Origin: Miscanthus floridulus
Lineage: Eukaryota; Streptophyta; Magnoliopsida; Poales; Poaceae
DNA length: 64,000 nt
Reading direction: 5' to 3'
Assembly: GCF_019320115.1 (NCBI RefSeq)
Contig: NC_089589.1
Location: 25,191,685-25,255,684 of the forward strand
The first letter of the stretch is position 1, and the number at the start of each line of letters is the position of its first letter. Made by a program: the position numbers and the translations under genes. The notes under the pieces were generated by a model that did no database searches, was not told the DNA's origin, and worked only from the letters and a program-made list of their open reading frames with translations. Below, piece by piece: positions 1-11,159 of the stretch.

Positions 1-1195
1 CACCACCACGCAACCGGGTATTTCGATTCTCTTCTCTTCTTCTCTTCTCTTCTCTTGCGTTAAGTTTAATCAATCCTCAGCCTCCTCCTCTGGCTTGGCT
101 CAGGTTGTAACCAATTCATCAGGTTAACAAATTTACTTTACTTTGCTTGCTTCCATTGTTTAACCTTCCTCCCCTCCGCAATCAGGTCCAGGTGTATCAT
201 TCATATTACTGGACCTCTTGCAGAATACTCTCCCCTACCTTAGCCTTTTATTTTTACCATCAACATGTTATGTTATTATGCATCATCTGTTTCTTAAGCA
301 CAAGTCCTTTTTTTCCTAGAAAGCAGTGTTGCACAGCTTGAATCTAAGTCAATTATTCACTGGCACTCTATGTGTTGATAACACTGAATATGGATCTTTC
401 TGTTTCTTTGCCTGTCAACAACTAGCAAAACCTATACAGCTTTAGTTTTTGACAATCCGGTGTAAACTGTAAAGCGCATAGATATGTATATGGCTGGTGA
501 TTCTTGCTAGCTTTGCCTTGCGAGTCTGCTCAATAGCTTGTGTGTTAATCTAGTAGAACTGCTCGGTCATCAAGCTGTTAGATCTGGTTTGATGCAACTT
601 CACTCAAGGCTATGGTGAAAATGATTCGTGAAACCATGAAGCTGTATGATCTTGCATGATCTGTTCTTAGTAATTTTGCCTGCTAGATGTCATTCTGAAG
701 TAGGGTGGCTTGTTCTTGAGGTTGCCATACATCTGTTGAGCATTTCCTCCATTTTGTGCCAGTTGTTAACTCTTTATGTTGTACATCATGATTTAACCTG
801 CACTCTTTCTGTTCTGGTAAAAGGGTTAAGGTTCCAAGGGGTTATTGTTGTGCTAGAAATTTTTGCCGCTGTGTATGCTAGATATGTATCTATTAAAGGT
901 TTCTCTTCCGCAATACACAAAACTAAACCATGATATTATTAGGACATTTGCTACTGACATCTAGCTAAGACTATTTTTTTTTCAAAGAACTGCTTGTCGC
1001 TGTTATGGCAACATTGATTGTTTTATTGCTTGGGATGTTGCATGCCAACATTTTTAGTTACCTAAACTGCAGCTATCCACTATCTTAAAATGTCTGTTGT
1101 TCAATGAAAGTTGAATCTGTCCTTGTAACTATGAGCTAGCTGCTGCTATTGGCTCATTTCTGCTGGTGGTACCTAGTAGTTGATGGTCTGAATGA
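1..1195. other. No gene recognised; CT-rich leader-like start
   Basis: The first 60 bases are a CT-rich run (repeated TCTCTTCT) of the kind seen in plant 5' leaders, followed by AT-rich, intron-like sequence. No frame gives a protein I recognise, and the short open frames here have no family signature. This could be the leader and first intron of a gene that lies mostly to the left, but the sequence does not prove it. Confidence 0.3.
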
Positions 1196-1492
1196 TCATT
1201 TGGTGTTTAGGTCACCATTCAACAACCATGTTTTTCCTTTTTCTCCACTAGCAACTCTATGAAAATATTTGGTGTTTAGGTCACCATTCAACAACCATGT
1301 TTCATGGGATCTGTTATACCAATATAGCTCTTCTTGTTTAAGAAGTCTAAGATTTTCACTGATAATCCAGGTTTTCCTTTGCCACTGGTCTGTAGAAAGA
1401 GAGTTTGTTTCCTCTAAATTTTCAAGAGTAATCAATTCTTCTTGAAGTTCTTTCCTAAGCTTTCTAAGTTCCCCTGAAGATTGAGCCCCCAC
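1196..1492 (-). mobile_element. L1-type LINE ORF2 fragment
   Basis: The minus-strand frame of 98 residues contains WLLNGDLNTKYFHRVAS, matching the W-L-x-x-G-D-x-N-T-x-x-F-H signature found between the endonuclease and reverse-transcriptase domains of plant L1-type LINEs. The preceding stretch (about residues 10-60) is the charged helical linker typical of that region. Neither the endonuclease nor the RT catalytic motifs are present, so this is an isolated non-functional fragment. Its left end repeats part of itself (see the 69-bp duplication). Confidence 0.7.
1198..1303 (-). repeat. In-frame 69-bp duplication inside the LINE fragment
   Basis: The sequence beginning ATTTGGTGTTTAGGTCACC occurs at 1198 and again at 1267, an offset of 69 bases (23 codons). 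On the minus strand this repeats KTWLLNGDLNTK in frame, so a local tandem duplication hit the fragment without shifting its frame. Confidence 0.85.
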
Positions 1493-1739
1493 CCTTTAAA
1501 CTATTGCTTCATCAGTTTAAATGACCTGTCTTTAAGAGTACTGAAATGCATAAAAGAACATTTGATTTGTGTGCTTAAAAAATTCCTGCTAGTATAGTTT
1601 TGGTTAGAAAAATGTTTTCATGCTTTAAATGACCTTTTATGTGAACCTAGATAATATAAAAGTTATAGATAATTTAAGTATCTTTGTTGTCCTAAAAATT
1701 TCATGATTTTATCCTATCTTTGCTGTGTGTTGTACAGTT

Positions 1740-2097
1740 CTGAGATTTTGTATAATTCGACCATGTGGCTGCTGCTACTCGCTACTCCTAAGTGGCTGCT
1801 GCTCTTACTCTACTGCTACCACTCCTTCTCTATTTTTTGCTTATATACTGCTGGTGTGTAGTGGTTGCTGCTGCTGCTGCTACTACTACTACTACTACTC
1901 ACCACTACTATACTACTACTACTCCTCCTACTCCTCTTACTACTCCTACTACTCCTCCTCTTACTACTCCTACTACTCCTCTTACTACTCGCTACTTCCT
2001 AAGTGGCTGCTGCTCTTACTCTACTACTACCACTCCTTCTCTTTTTTTTGCTTATATACTGCTGGTGTGTAGTGGCTGCTGCTGCTGCTGCTGCTGG

Positions 2098-2142
<45 letters not shown>

Positions 2143-3405
2143 GCACTACTACTACTACTACTCCTCCTCCTACTCCTCTTACTCCTCCTACTCCTCCTCC
2201 TCTTACTACTACCACTCCTCTCTATTTTTTTGCTTATGCTGGTGGTGTAGTGGCTATTGCTACTACTACTACTTAACTACTACTCCTACCACTACTCCTA
2301 CTAGTACTTCCTCCTGCTCCTACTCCTCCTCCTCCTTCTACTCCTCCTCCTCTTACTACTCCTCCCTCTACTTGCTACTCCTACTGCTGCTCTTCTTTCA
2401 TTGATGCTCCTACTACTACTCCTAAGTGGCTGCTTCTCTTACTCTACTACTACCACTCTACTGCTACACTTACTCTACTCTACTACTTTCTACTTACTAC
2501 TACTACTTGCTACTCCTAAGTGGCTGCTGCTCTTACTCTACTACTACCACTCCTCTATTTTTTTGCTTATATACTGCTGGTGTGTAGTGGCTACTGCTGC
2601 TGCTACTGCTACTACTACTCCTACCACTACTCCTACTACTAATCCTCTTACTACTCGGCTACTCCTAAGTGGCTGCTACTCTTACTCTACTACTACCATT
2701 CTACTGCACATACTCTAACTCTACTAGTTCTACTTACTACTATACTTGCTACGTCCTAAGTGGCTGCTGCTCTAACTTACTACTACCACTCCTTCTCGTT
2801 TTTTTTGCTTATATACGCTGGTGTGTAGGGTGCTGGCTGCTGCTGCTTACTAATACTACTACTACATATACTACTAACTACTCCTCCTCTCCTCCTCCTA
2901 CTCCTCTTACTCCTCCTATCCTCCTCCCTTACTACTACCATCCTTCTCAATTTTTTTGCTTATGCTGGTGTGTAGTGGCTGTTGCTACTACTACTTACTT
3001 AACTAACTACTACTCCTACCACTACTCCTACTAGTACTCCTCCTGCTCCTACTCCTCCTCCTTCTACTCCTCCTCCTCTACTACTCCCCTCTACTTGCTA
3101 CTCCTACTGCTGCTCTTCTTTCATTGATGCTCCTACTACTACTCCTAAGTGGCTGCTCTTTACTATACTACTACCACTCTACTGCTAACTTACTCTACTC
3201 TACTACTTTCTACTTACTACTACTATTGCTACTCCTAAGTGGCTGCTGCTATTCTACTACTACACTCCTCTATTTTTTGCTTATATACTGCTGGTGTAGT
3301 GGCGTGGCTGTTGTGCGTGCTACTACTACTACTCCTACCACTACTCCTATACTAAGTCCCTTACTACGCCTACTCCTCCTTTACTACTCCTACTACTATG
3401 TTTGT
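1740..3405. repeat. Triplet-rich compound minisatellite with 723-bp higher-order repeat
   Basis: The region is built of CTA, CTC, CTG and CCT triplets interspersed with a conserved core, CCTAAGTGGCTGCTGCTCTT, found near 1788, 1998, 2413, 2517, 2664, 2755, 3145 and 3236. The core is usually followed by a T-run and TTGCTTATATACTGCTGGTG. A larger unit is repeated: TCTTCTTTCATTGATGCTCC occurs at 2391 and 3114 (period 723), and the flanking order of blocks repeats with it. The purest (CTA)n stretch lies around 2096-2160. Open frames here encode only poly-Leu, poly-Thr or Tyr/Ser runs and are not genes. I cannot tell whether it belongs to the CACTA element to its right. Confidence 0.85.
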
Positions 3406-3785
3406 TAAGCAGCAGTTGCTTTTTTTTTGCCAAATCTCCCCTCCTCCTCTCCTCTCCTTTGTTTTGCCGATGATGAAATTGTCCAAGTCATACATAATAT
3501 GGATATGAGCTGATGATCAAGAACTTGTGAGGAACTTGGCATCATTATGCAGCCGGCCCCTACATTACCTTCTCCTCTCTTCTCTGTTATGATGCCTTGA
3601 TGCTCCAAGTTCAAGATCAGATGATGATTGACATGTTTCTAAGGCCTCTACCACTTGCTACTTCTCGTTTTTTTATATTGTTGTTTTATAGGACTACTTT
3701 GGTTATAGACCTTTTTGATTTCTTATACCTTCTCGCGTACCTAAAGCACACTTTCTTGCATCTTTTAGAACAAAGCGCGAAATTA
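3406..3785. other. Unassigned sequence between the array and the CACTA coding region
   Basis: It has a CT-rich stretch and short AT-rich segments. The end (about 3650-3770) is T-rich and closes with TTTTAG just before the coding region, so it could be the last intron of the CACTA gene to its right. No coding frame is supported. Confidence 0.3.
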
Positions 3786-5227
3786 ATGTCGTGGACAACA
3801 GACCATGCAGGCTCGATGCCCCGAGCATGATGAGCAGCCAACCCTTGAGGAGCAAGCACTAGAGGACCAGCTTACTCAGGAACAGTTCGATAACGAGGTA
3901 GAAAAAGATCTAGAAGTGATGCTTACTTAGGAGGAGTGTGACGAGGAGGAAGGCCCTGAAGGAGAGTCTGCTGAAGGCAAAGAAGAAGAGGATGATGAGT
4001 CAGAAGAGGGATATGAAAGTCCCAAGGATCCTTTCCCACCTGAAGTAAGAAGGAGGCCAACGGAGGAAGATTTGGACAAGGATTTTGACCCAAACGAGGA
4101 GGTAGGGAAGAAGCCTTAGCTTGTAAATTTTGCTAAAGCTTTGAGCTGTGTTACCTCTGCTAACACTTTGACCTATCCTATATATAGGTCCCTCCTAAAA
4201 CTTAGAAAATACGACAGTCGACGTCCGACGACATCTCGCTGGACAAGACGGAGTAGAGGAAAGGAGAGCAGAGGCAACAACCACAGAGACGGATCACGAT
4301 GCCTCTGCTCCACAAACTCAAGACACAACCACGACTACCAAGCCTAAGAGGAAACGAGGGGATAGAAAAGGAAATCTATATCCAGATAAGGCTTGCTATG
4401 TGATAACGGAGGTTGGGCCAGCAGGGGAGATCCTTGAGCCGAAGGAATTAAGAGGACGATTCCGTAATGCGATCAGGGCCCTAGTAAGAGATAAATTGAA
4501 CCCAGCAATCCCTAACTGGAAAGAGGTACCAGAGAACATAAAGAATGCACTATGGGATAGGTAGCTGAAGGTCAATTTTAGATTTCCGGAGGGTAAGCAC
4601 GAATTGGTAAAAAATGCTATCAGGATGATGGGAGAGTCATTGCGACGTTGGAGGTCGGAGCTTAACACAAAGTATATCCAAAAGGGGTTAACTCCCTTCA
4701 ATGAGTTCGGCAAAATAACTCCTAGTCAATGGGAGGAGCTCGTGGCTCAGAAGACTTCAGCGGAGGCATTGGAGCTCAGTGCTCATAACACCGAGCTAGC
4801 GAAGAGGAACAAACACCACCATCATCTAGGCCCCAGTGGCTACTATGCCAAGGAAGAGCAGTTTAGAAAGATGGATGAAGAGGCCGCAGCTGCTGGGAAT
4901 ATTGATGTGATGAAGTTGAAGGTACGCTCAAGGAACTGGATATATGCGAGGAGTACAGAACCATCCGGCAGTAATCTTAAGTTTGATAAGCCGGAGACCC
5001 AAGAGGCGGTATCAAGGATACTGAAATATGCTGAAGACAAAGAGAAGGGCTCATTCAATCCTTCCAGAGAGAGGGACGAGCTTAGCCTTGGCTTGGGAAA
5101 CAAGGAGCACACAGGCCGCACTAGGGGGCTAGGGAAAAGGATGACTTGGAAGCAAGGATTCGAAGAGGACAGGCACATATACAAGAAACATGGCGAGACC
5201 GGGAGACTAGTCTTGAGCTCCAAGTGA
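3786..5227 (+). pseudogene. CACTA ORF with Transposase_24 (Ptta/En/Spm)-like domain, broken
   Basis: An ATG at 3786 opens MSWTTDHAGSM and stops after 15 codons. In other frames a strongly acidic stretch (about 3836-4115, many Glu/Asp) is followed by a basic segment. The longest intact piece is 4604-5227, where KITPSQWEELVAQKTSAEA and the downstream S-x-x-N-x-x-x-x-x-R-x-K pattern match the plant Transposase_24 family (PF03004) found in CACTA accessory proteins. At least one in-frame stop lies in the acidic stretch (about 3928), another at about 4561 (the TAG in GATAGGTAGCTG), and the frame shifts again near 5195 into the next block. The domain's role is thought to be DNA binding at element ends; that is family knowledge, not seen here. 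Confidence 0.75.
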
Positions 5228-6396
5228 AGGCTCTAGTTGCGAAGGCGCTGGAGGAGCAAGGAATGTCTATGGAGCCACGTATATTAGTGACGCCACCGGG
5301 AGAACTAGCATTAGTTGGCAGCCCTCCGAAAGTTCCTAGCAGCCAAGGTTCCACTGTAGCCACAACCTCAGTCGATCTCATACGGGAACCTACTAGTTGC
5401 ACCTTGGTGTTTCTCAGCGGCCGGCAGAACACTGTGATGGAGGTGGCAACGGGTGTTGCACATCCTCCCGGTGGCTTACACCACAATAATAACATACCGC
5501 CGGACTACACTAGGGTCGAGGTGCATACAGTGAAGCCCGAGTTCATGCAGTGGAGGATAGACTACGCAACTCCCGAGGGGCTGGTGTTACTCGGAGACGT
5601 TATGGGGCAGTTCATCCTCTGGCACAAACGGGACATTATATTGACTGCTTCTTCGCCGCCTCCCCCTCTCCCAAATTTGGAGCGAGTTGTTGAGGCCGGG
5701 GAGATATTTTCACCGTCTCGTGACCCCCACATTCCTGAGATGCCACATTCTTCCCCGCCTCCTATCGAGCATGTGCCTGATGAGATGCCACAACCTTCTC
5801 CAGCTCATACCAGGCAAGTGCATCATGAGATGCCACAGTCTTCTCAACAAGCACAATCGATACATGAACAATGAGTGCCTCCTGAAGAAGGTGATGCACA
5901 AGAAGATGAGGATGTGCCTGAATGGGAACTCCGAAAGAAGATTCCAATCCACATAAGGCCAGTTTATGTTCCGATCAAAGACGTCTCGTCGGTGTCCAAG
6001 TGGTATTCCCATGATCAGTTCAAGCCTGAAAACCAAGTTAAAAAAGTCCCATCACGGGGTTCTGAGGAGGCCGTCAGTAGCAAACTTCACCAAATTGCAA
6101 AGCAGTATCCAAATATTGATGCCATCGAATGGTCAAAGGATTGCCCGAAAAAATATGAAAGAGGCAAGCCCTTCCTACCAAACCGGGACATCCAGCGCCT
6201 ACCACTTGGAATGAGAAGGTTCCATGATTGGTACTTGCGTGTTCTCCCAACGAGCATAGATATCATACAAGCATGCTTTCCCACCGGCACATTTGGAAGC
6301 CCAGCCGGGAAAATTGTCTTTGACTTCAATGACATGCACACATGCTTTCACCTGGGAGAAATGGAGATGAATCTAATTCGCACGTGGTGCCTATAA
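5146..6396 (+). pseudogene. CACTA ORF continuation: DUF8039-like region and linker
   Basis: The frame 5146-5874 carries a conserved block, from about 5370 to 5640 (PTSCTLVF, MEVATGVAHPP, ILWHKRDI), resembling the DUF8039 region of plant CACTA-encoded proteins, then a Pro/Ser-rich segment repeating DEMPQ/HEMPQ. A single TGA at 5872-5874 interrupts the frame, which continues to 6396 through an acidic stretch and a well-kept region (SKWYSHDQF, PNIDAIEWSKDCP, IVFDFNDMHTCFHLGEMEMNLIR). The last part precedes the peptidase exons in this transposon type. One nonsense codon plus the upstream frameshift make it a pseudogene. Function is unknown. Confidence 0.65.
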
Positions 6397-6470
6397 GTCC
6401 TTGTCCTCCCGATATGATATGAATATAATCTTTGAATTTTGTTGTAACTAACCCACGCTGTGATTTGTAG

Positions 6471-7576
6471 AATGCAAGTGCACATTGTCAAACAAATACC
6501 AAGTGTGAAAGCCGGGTATGTAGACCCTCAAGCTATAGCCCAAACAAATTTTAATTACCCTAAACGGTGGACACTGGATGCCAAAGAGCTAGCAGCTGCA
6601 AAGACTCTTCGGGAGAAAGAGCGCATCCGTAGTGCGAAGCTAAGGGAAGAGTCCCTTAAGGTTGCGGCATACATTGCTCTGGCTTTCAAAAATCTCCAAC
6701 AACACTCTACTATATGGCTACCATACAACTTCGAGTAAGTTCAACTATAACTTAAAGCTATGTTCGATATATTTTATTCGATGTAAAAGAGCTTATCTAG
6801 TTCTATGATTAAATCCATGCAGCAACCACTAGATTTGTATAGCCGTCGATGTCGGGAAGAGCATGGCATGGGTCTTTGATTCAATAGATAAGGACCCGGC
6901 GACATACAAAGACTTCATATCGATTCTCAAGACATATACATATCGACAATCCTCATTAGCTTATATGTCTGTATACATACTTGTAACATTCACTTATGCA
7001 TACTAACAACTTGTATTTGCTAAAATAATTCGAACAGGGCATTTAGGTTCTATGTCTCTCATCATCACGGAAGGCATGATCCAGCGAGGAAGGAAAAGCT
7101 GGCTATAAAAACACTATGTGCGGTAAGTGTAACTTACTTCTTCAGTACTCCGTTACATGGCTGTCAAAAGCATTACCTAATATTTTCATATGCAAAACAC
7201 ATAGTGCCCCAAGCAGAGGCCTGGGAGTGTACATTGTGGATACTATATATGTTCTATGATGAGTAACACCGGTGCCTACAGGAGACACCCCTTAAGGGTA
7301 AGTTTGAACCTCTTCACCCGTAGTATAAAAACTTCATAAATGGTATGAAATACTAAACTGAAACTTGTTTTCTTGTAGTGGAGAGAAGAGAAAGGAATGA
7401 AAAGAGACCCATACAAGGATGACCAACTCTTAGAGCTCGTTGGCGACCTTTGCAACTTCATATTGGACCAGATTGTACACGTCAGAGGCGCCTACCATGA
7501 TCGAGAGTCTGACTTAGGTACAAATCCTCAGTACCAACACCTTCGTGAGACTGAAAGGCTAGCTCAAGGATGTTGA
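6471..7576 (+). pseudogene. CACTA-encoded Ulp1-like (C48) cysteine peptidase, exons with one nonsense codon
   Basis: Five exon-like blocks can be joined: 6471-6734, 6823-about 6932, 7038-7122, 7205-7297 and 7379-7576. Most borders are GT-AG. The fold resembles Ulp1/SENP C48 peptidases, which CACTA elements and MULEs often carry. A His sits at 6827-6829 (DNH), an Asp in MAWVFDS, and Cys in PGSVHCGYYIC with the upstream Gln of CPKQRPG, so a full His-Asp-Gln-Cys set is visible. The codon after the His, normally Trp, is TAG (6830-6832), and the donor near 6933 reads AT instead of GT. The protein end, ERLAQGC, is intact. It was probably functional recently. Confidence 0.7.
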
Positions 7577-7680
7577 TAACAATGTGTATGAAATTTGTAT
7601 ATTTAATGATGGATTGTATATATATATCATTACGAATTGGACTTGTAATTGTACTTTATATAATACTATTGTGCTTGTAG

Positions 7681-7770
7681 TCGCGTTCGGAACGTAGGTC
7701 GCGTGGCATTCGGCAACGCGAACGCGGTTTGGAACGTTGGTCGCGGGGCGTTTGGCAACGCGGATGTTGG
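7681..7770 (+). repeat. Short GC-rich tandem repeat
   Basis: Two similar units of about 45 bases share GGAACGTNGGTCGCG followed by GGCNTTNGGCAACGCG. They lie between the last CACTA exon and its terminus. Confidence 0.6.
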
Positions 7771-7845
7771 ATGGAATACGCAGAAACAAACAGTTCTGGT
7801 CGAATTTGAATTGTAAATTTGAATTTTTTTTGGCGGGAAAACGTA

Positions 7846-8059
7846 CTGTAGGGGCGGTTCTAGATTGAACCGCCCCTACAAACAGGTATTATAGAGGCGG
7901 CTGGCACTACAGCCGCCCCTACAAATAGATTTGTAGGGGTGGCCTAGGAACCGCCCCTATAAATGCATGATTTGTAGAGACGGTTCGGTAGGGGCGGCTG
8001 GCCAAACCGCCCCTACAAAGGGTTACCAGCCGCCCCTAAAAATGCTTTTTGTAGTAGTG
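7846..8059 (+). repeat. CACTA right subterminal inverted repeats and TIR
   Basis: Alternating copies of AGGGGCGGTT and its complement AACCGCCCCT (with one-base variants) occur at 7851-8040, pairing into short hairpins as expected of CACTA subterminal transposase-binding arrays. The terminal GTAGTAGTG ends at 8059. Confidence 0.75.
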
Positions 8060-8469
8060 TTCATGAAGCAATGACAAATCAGTGCTCATGCGTGCCGCCC
8101 CATTTGCCAGTAATTCGCCATGGACTAGCAAGTTACTCTGCTTCCGTCCCTCATTGGATTGCTTGTGCACTCAAACCGGTTAAGCTATTTGTCACTATCC
8201 AGATCCTGTCATCTTACTCCCGGTGATCACCGCCAGTGAGATCTTGAATACACCAAAGAACACAACACATGTGAAGTTAGAAACAGAAGAGTCATTTTGG
8301 TGCTACGGGAAGAGACAATTTTTCTGTTCTTCTTAATTATTTCATTTTTATCGTGTCAATATGTTTACTATGATGCTCACTCACATGTGACCAACAAGGA
8401 AGGTAAACATACAACTAACTAACATGCACAAGTTTTAGCTAACAAATATCCCCCTAAACCTTGCACATT
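8060..8469. other. Probable LTR debris of the copia remnant
   Basis: No coding signal. ATCGTGTCAATATGTTTACTATGA occurs here (about 8350) and again inside the copia coding remnant (about 8607). The stretch ends with CCCCCTAAACC, which on the minus strand is purine-rich and sits just after the copia pol end, where a polypurine tract and 3' LTR are expected. LTR borders could not be placed. Confidence 0.35.
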
Positions 8470-9690
8470 TTCTTTGCTTTGATGAGTCCGATCTTGGAGC
8501 AATCATGCCCCAATTCCTTCGTCAGAATGTCTGCCAGTTGCTCAGTGGTGTCGATGGACTCGACCTTCACCCTTCCTTCCTCGATACACTCTCGAATGTA
8601 GTGTTATATCGTGTCAATATGTTTACTATGACCATAGAAGATAGGGTTCTTACTGAGTTTAATGTCATGATTGGTTGTCGATCTTTAGAGCAATTGCACC
8701 CACCTCCTCTCCTCTGAGATTAGCAAGGGCGGTGCTAGCCAGACACCTTGATTGGTTGCAGTCATCGCAGCAATGCACTTAGCCTTGAAGGATGACAATG
8801 CCACGGCCTTTTGCTTCTAGGACTGCCAATTGATCGAGTTGTCGCTGAGGAAGAAGAGCATTCCAATGATACTCCTCTTGTGGGTGTCAATGTCGCTAGC
8901 ATGGTCACTGTTATTGCACCCAACTAGTTGTGCTTTACCCTATTGTACTAATGGCCATAGTTGATGGTGCCGACAACTCCCTCAGAACCCTCTTCACAAC
9001 TGCCATGTGCTTGGTGGTTGAATTCTCCATGAACCAAATGACATAGCCCACTGATAATCCTAGGTCCGGACTTGAATTTACCAAGTAATGGAGCAAACGA
9101 CAATCCTTCTATATTGAGTAGAATCACCAATAGGAGCAATGCTCAACTTACTGTTTCAGATGGTGTTCCATCGGAATGTGGCTGGGGCACATGTGAAAAG
9201 CTTCAAAAGGCACAGGCTCAAGCCATTCCAGCTCCTTCAAGAATCTTTGCCACCTATGCACTCTGGTTTGCGGTAATGCTGGTTGTAGACCTGGTTCGCG
9301 GTAATGCCGGTTGTAGACCATGTCACCTCTAGGCCGAGGTAATAGTGTCGTGGCCCCAAGTTGCTCGTGAGGAATGTGCCCTTCATATCCAACTTGAATT
9401 GGTCGATGTTGACTTGGTTGCCACTAGTGAACATGGGGTCATGGGCATGCACTCCCACAACATGCTCTGAGTCACTTCGATGGAACCCATGTGACAGTAG
9501 TGAAGTGTCTAGCTTGGCGTACCATGTGCATGGGACCTGACGGAGTGCATAGAGTGTCTTGCTGAGGTGGAGGACCTTCTGTTCATGGCCCTTCTAGATG
9601 TAACTGAGTGGCTACTTGACGAAGACCTCCTCTTGCAGCTCGCCGTTGAGGAATGCCGACTCAACATCCATATGATGCACACACCAACTC
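8470..9690 (-). mobile_element. Ty1/copia pol remnant (RT and RNase H), heavily decayed
   Basis: Reading the minus strand across shifting frames gives copia motifs in the right order. First comes the RT start DVESAFLNGELQEEVFVK-like (about 9605-9690). Next is the frame 9237-9458 with QFKLDMKGTFLTSNLGPRHYYLGLEV, a copia RT block. RNase H pieces follow near 8580-8640 (SKHIDTI), and the C-terminal ADILTK-like end is near 8500-8540. Stops and frameshifts are numerous and the YVDD box is not intact, so this is a dead fragment. No LTR pair was found. Confidence 0.7.
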
Positions 9691-11159
9691 TCAGTACTCA
9701 TGGCATGAGTGTTGATATTTCTTATGCTCAAGAAGATAATTCAGCAAGCATACATAATATCGTTCTAGTACTTCACCCAAGAATATTCCAGAGTATTGTA
9801 TTTATCCTTAGAGAAGCAATGGTTTAAGAGTATTGATAATAACAAGGATGTATCTACTAATTAATATACCAAGTAAACTAAAGTGGGGGTAAGTGATATG
9901 ATAGAAGCTATGATTAATGACAAACAATAGAGAATTTCACGATAAGGATAGAAGAGTAGTCTAGCTAGCTGAGAGGACAATGAGTGAATACTAAGATTCC
10001 TAGGATCTTCCCTATTACTAAGGACTAACACTATCATAGAACATAGAAGATACAACCACGATCAAGATATTGTATAGTTGACCATCCATGGCACTTTGGG
10101 GCACGACCCAAACCAACAATGGAAAGGATGAGAAGGGTGTTTGGGCTAAGCTGCAAAGAGCCGTACGATTTATGAACCAGCCCTAACATGGTGGACTATG
10201 TAGGCCAGACAGGGTTGTCACGACGTGCTGACTACCATGCATCCGTGGGGCATTTCGTAAACCAAGGTACTAGATAGTAAAAACACCATGGTTACACTTT
10301 ATAATACTATTCTAATCTCGTAGGACAAATCAGATTAGAGAATTCACTAAGGAATGATGAAACTTGTGATATGGAAGGATCCAACTATACCAACCAAGAC
10401 TAAAGTTATACTGGTCTAACTAGATGTCAAGGCAACTACAACAAGTATGTAGCACACAATGAAGTACTAAATTAAAATAGAGAAGATATTAGGATAATTC
10501 AAATCTTACAAAAGAAAGATGCCAGAGCTATATCAGACTTTCGAAAGCTACTTACAGAAGAAACCTGAGACTAACTCAATTCAACGCTAACTCCCAATTA
10601 AGATATCCTACTTCTACATATTGAGAGTAATTGAGGCTTGCTCCCCTTGTAGTGTGTGTTGAGAGTGGCAACAACACCCCTATTTATAGTGTGAGGAGGT
10701 ACGGGTTACTTATAGTGGAGTGTGAGGTGATGGAACTGACATGTGGGTTCGTGCGAACTCCTATGAGTCTGGTCGAACCATGGAATCCACCTCCATCACA
10801 TCCAACGCTTCATAGTGATCCTCTAATTCGGTTGACAGGTATCCACGGTGGTTCTATAACTGATTGTGCTTTCTTGCATTTAGGGTGAGCACACGAATCC
10901 TTAGATGCCTTCATCTTGATCCTTGATACAACCAATATCAAACCAATGCTCCACATTACTTCCAAGTGTGTTTCTTGGCCATGTCATTTGGATCCCATGT
11001 CCTGCAGGCCTTGATTGGCATTGTGTATGTTAGCAAAACAGAATGTATTTATATTATTCTTCCTTTATAATTTATTTAGTGGCTTGAAAAATGCAATTTA
11101 TTCCTAAGTTTTCTAGAGTTAAGCGACCTCATCATAGGAATATCATATAACCTACTTTG
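9691..11159. other. Unassigned AT-rich sequence, possibly an old LTR
   Basis: No protein family is recognisable in any frame. On the minus strand TATAAATAGGGG at 10677-10688 followed by a leader-like stretch looks like an LTR core promoter. It lies upstream of the minus-strand copia remnant, so an old 5' LTR is possible. Repeat borders were not seen. Confidence 0.3.
10681..10688 (-). promoter_or_regulatory. TATA box candidate on the minus strand
   Basis: TATAAATA read on the minus strand, followed by GTAGGGGTGTTG-like leader sequence. It could be the promoter of the decayed copia element to its left. This is inference from motif and position only. Confidence 0.3.

Larger units (their letters stand above)
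3786..8059 (+). mobile_element. Degenerate CACTA (En/Spm) DNA transposon, right end present
   Basis: Three damaged coding blocks on the + strand are followed by paired subterminal repeats and a terminal TTTTTGTAGTAGTG at 8046-8059, the complement of a CACTACTACAAAAA terminus. CACTA elements end in CACTA and make 3-bp target duplications. The left terminus was not found, so the start given is that of the coding block, not the element boundary. The TNP2-type transposase gene (Transposase_21), which autonomous elements need, is absent from the window, and the genes that remain carry stops and frameshifts. The element must be immobile on its own. Confidence 0.8.

Noticed and set aside
1725..2718. 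Poly-Leu, poly-Thr and Tyr/Ser-rich open frames
   Set aside because: They come from translating triplet repeats; frames on both strands are open and no family, start context or codon bias supports a gene.
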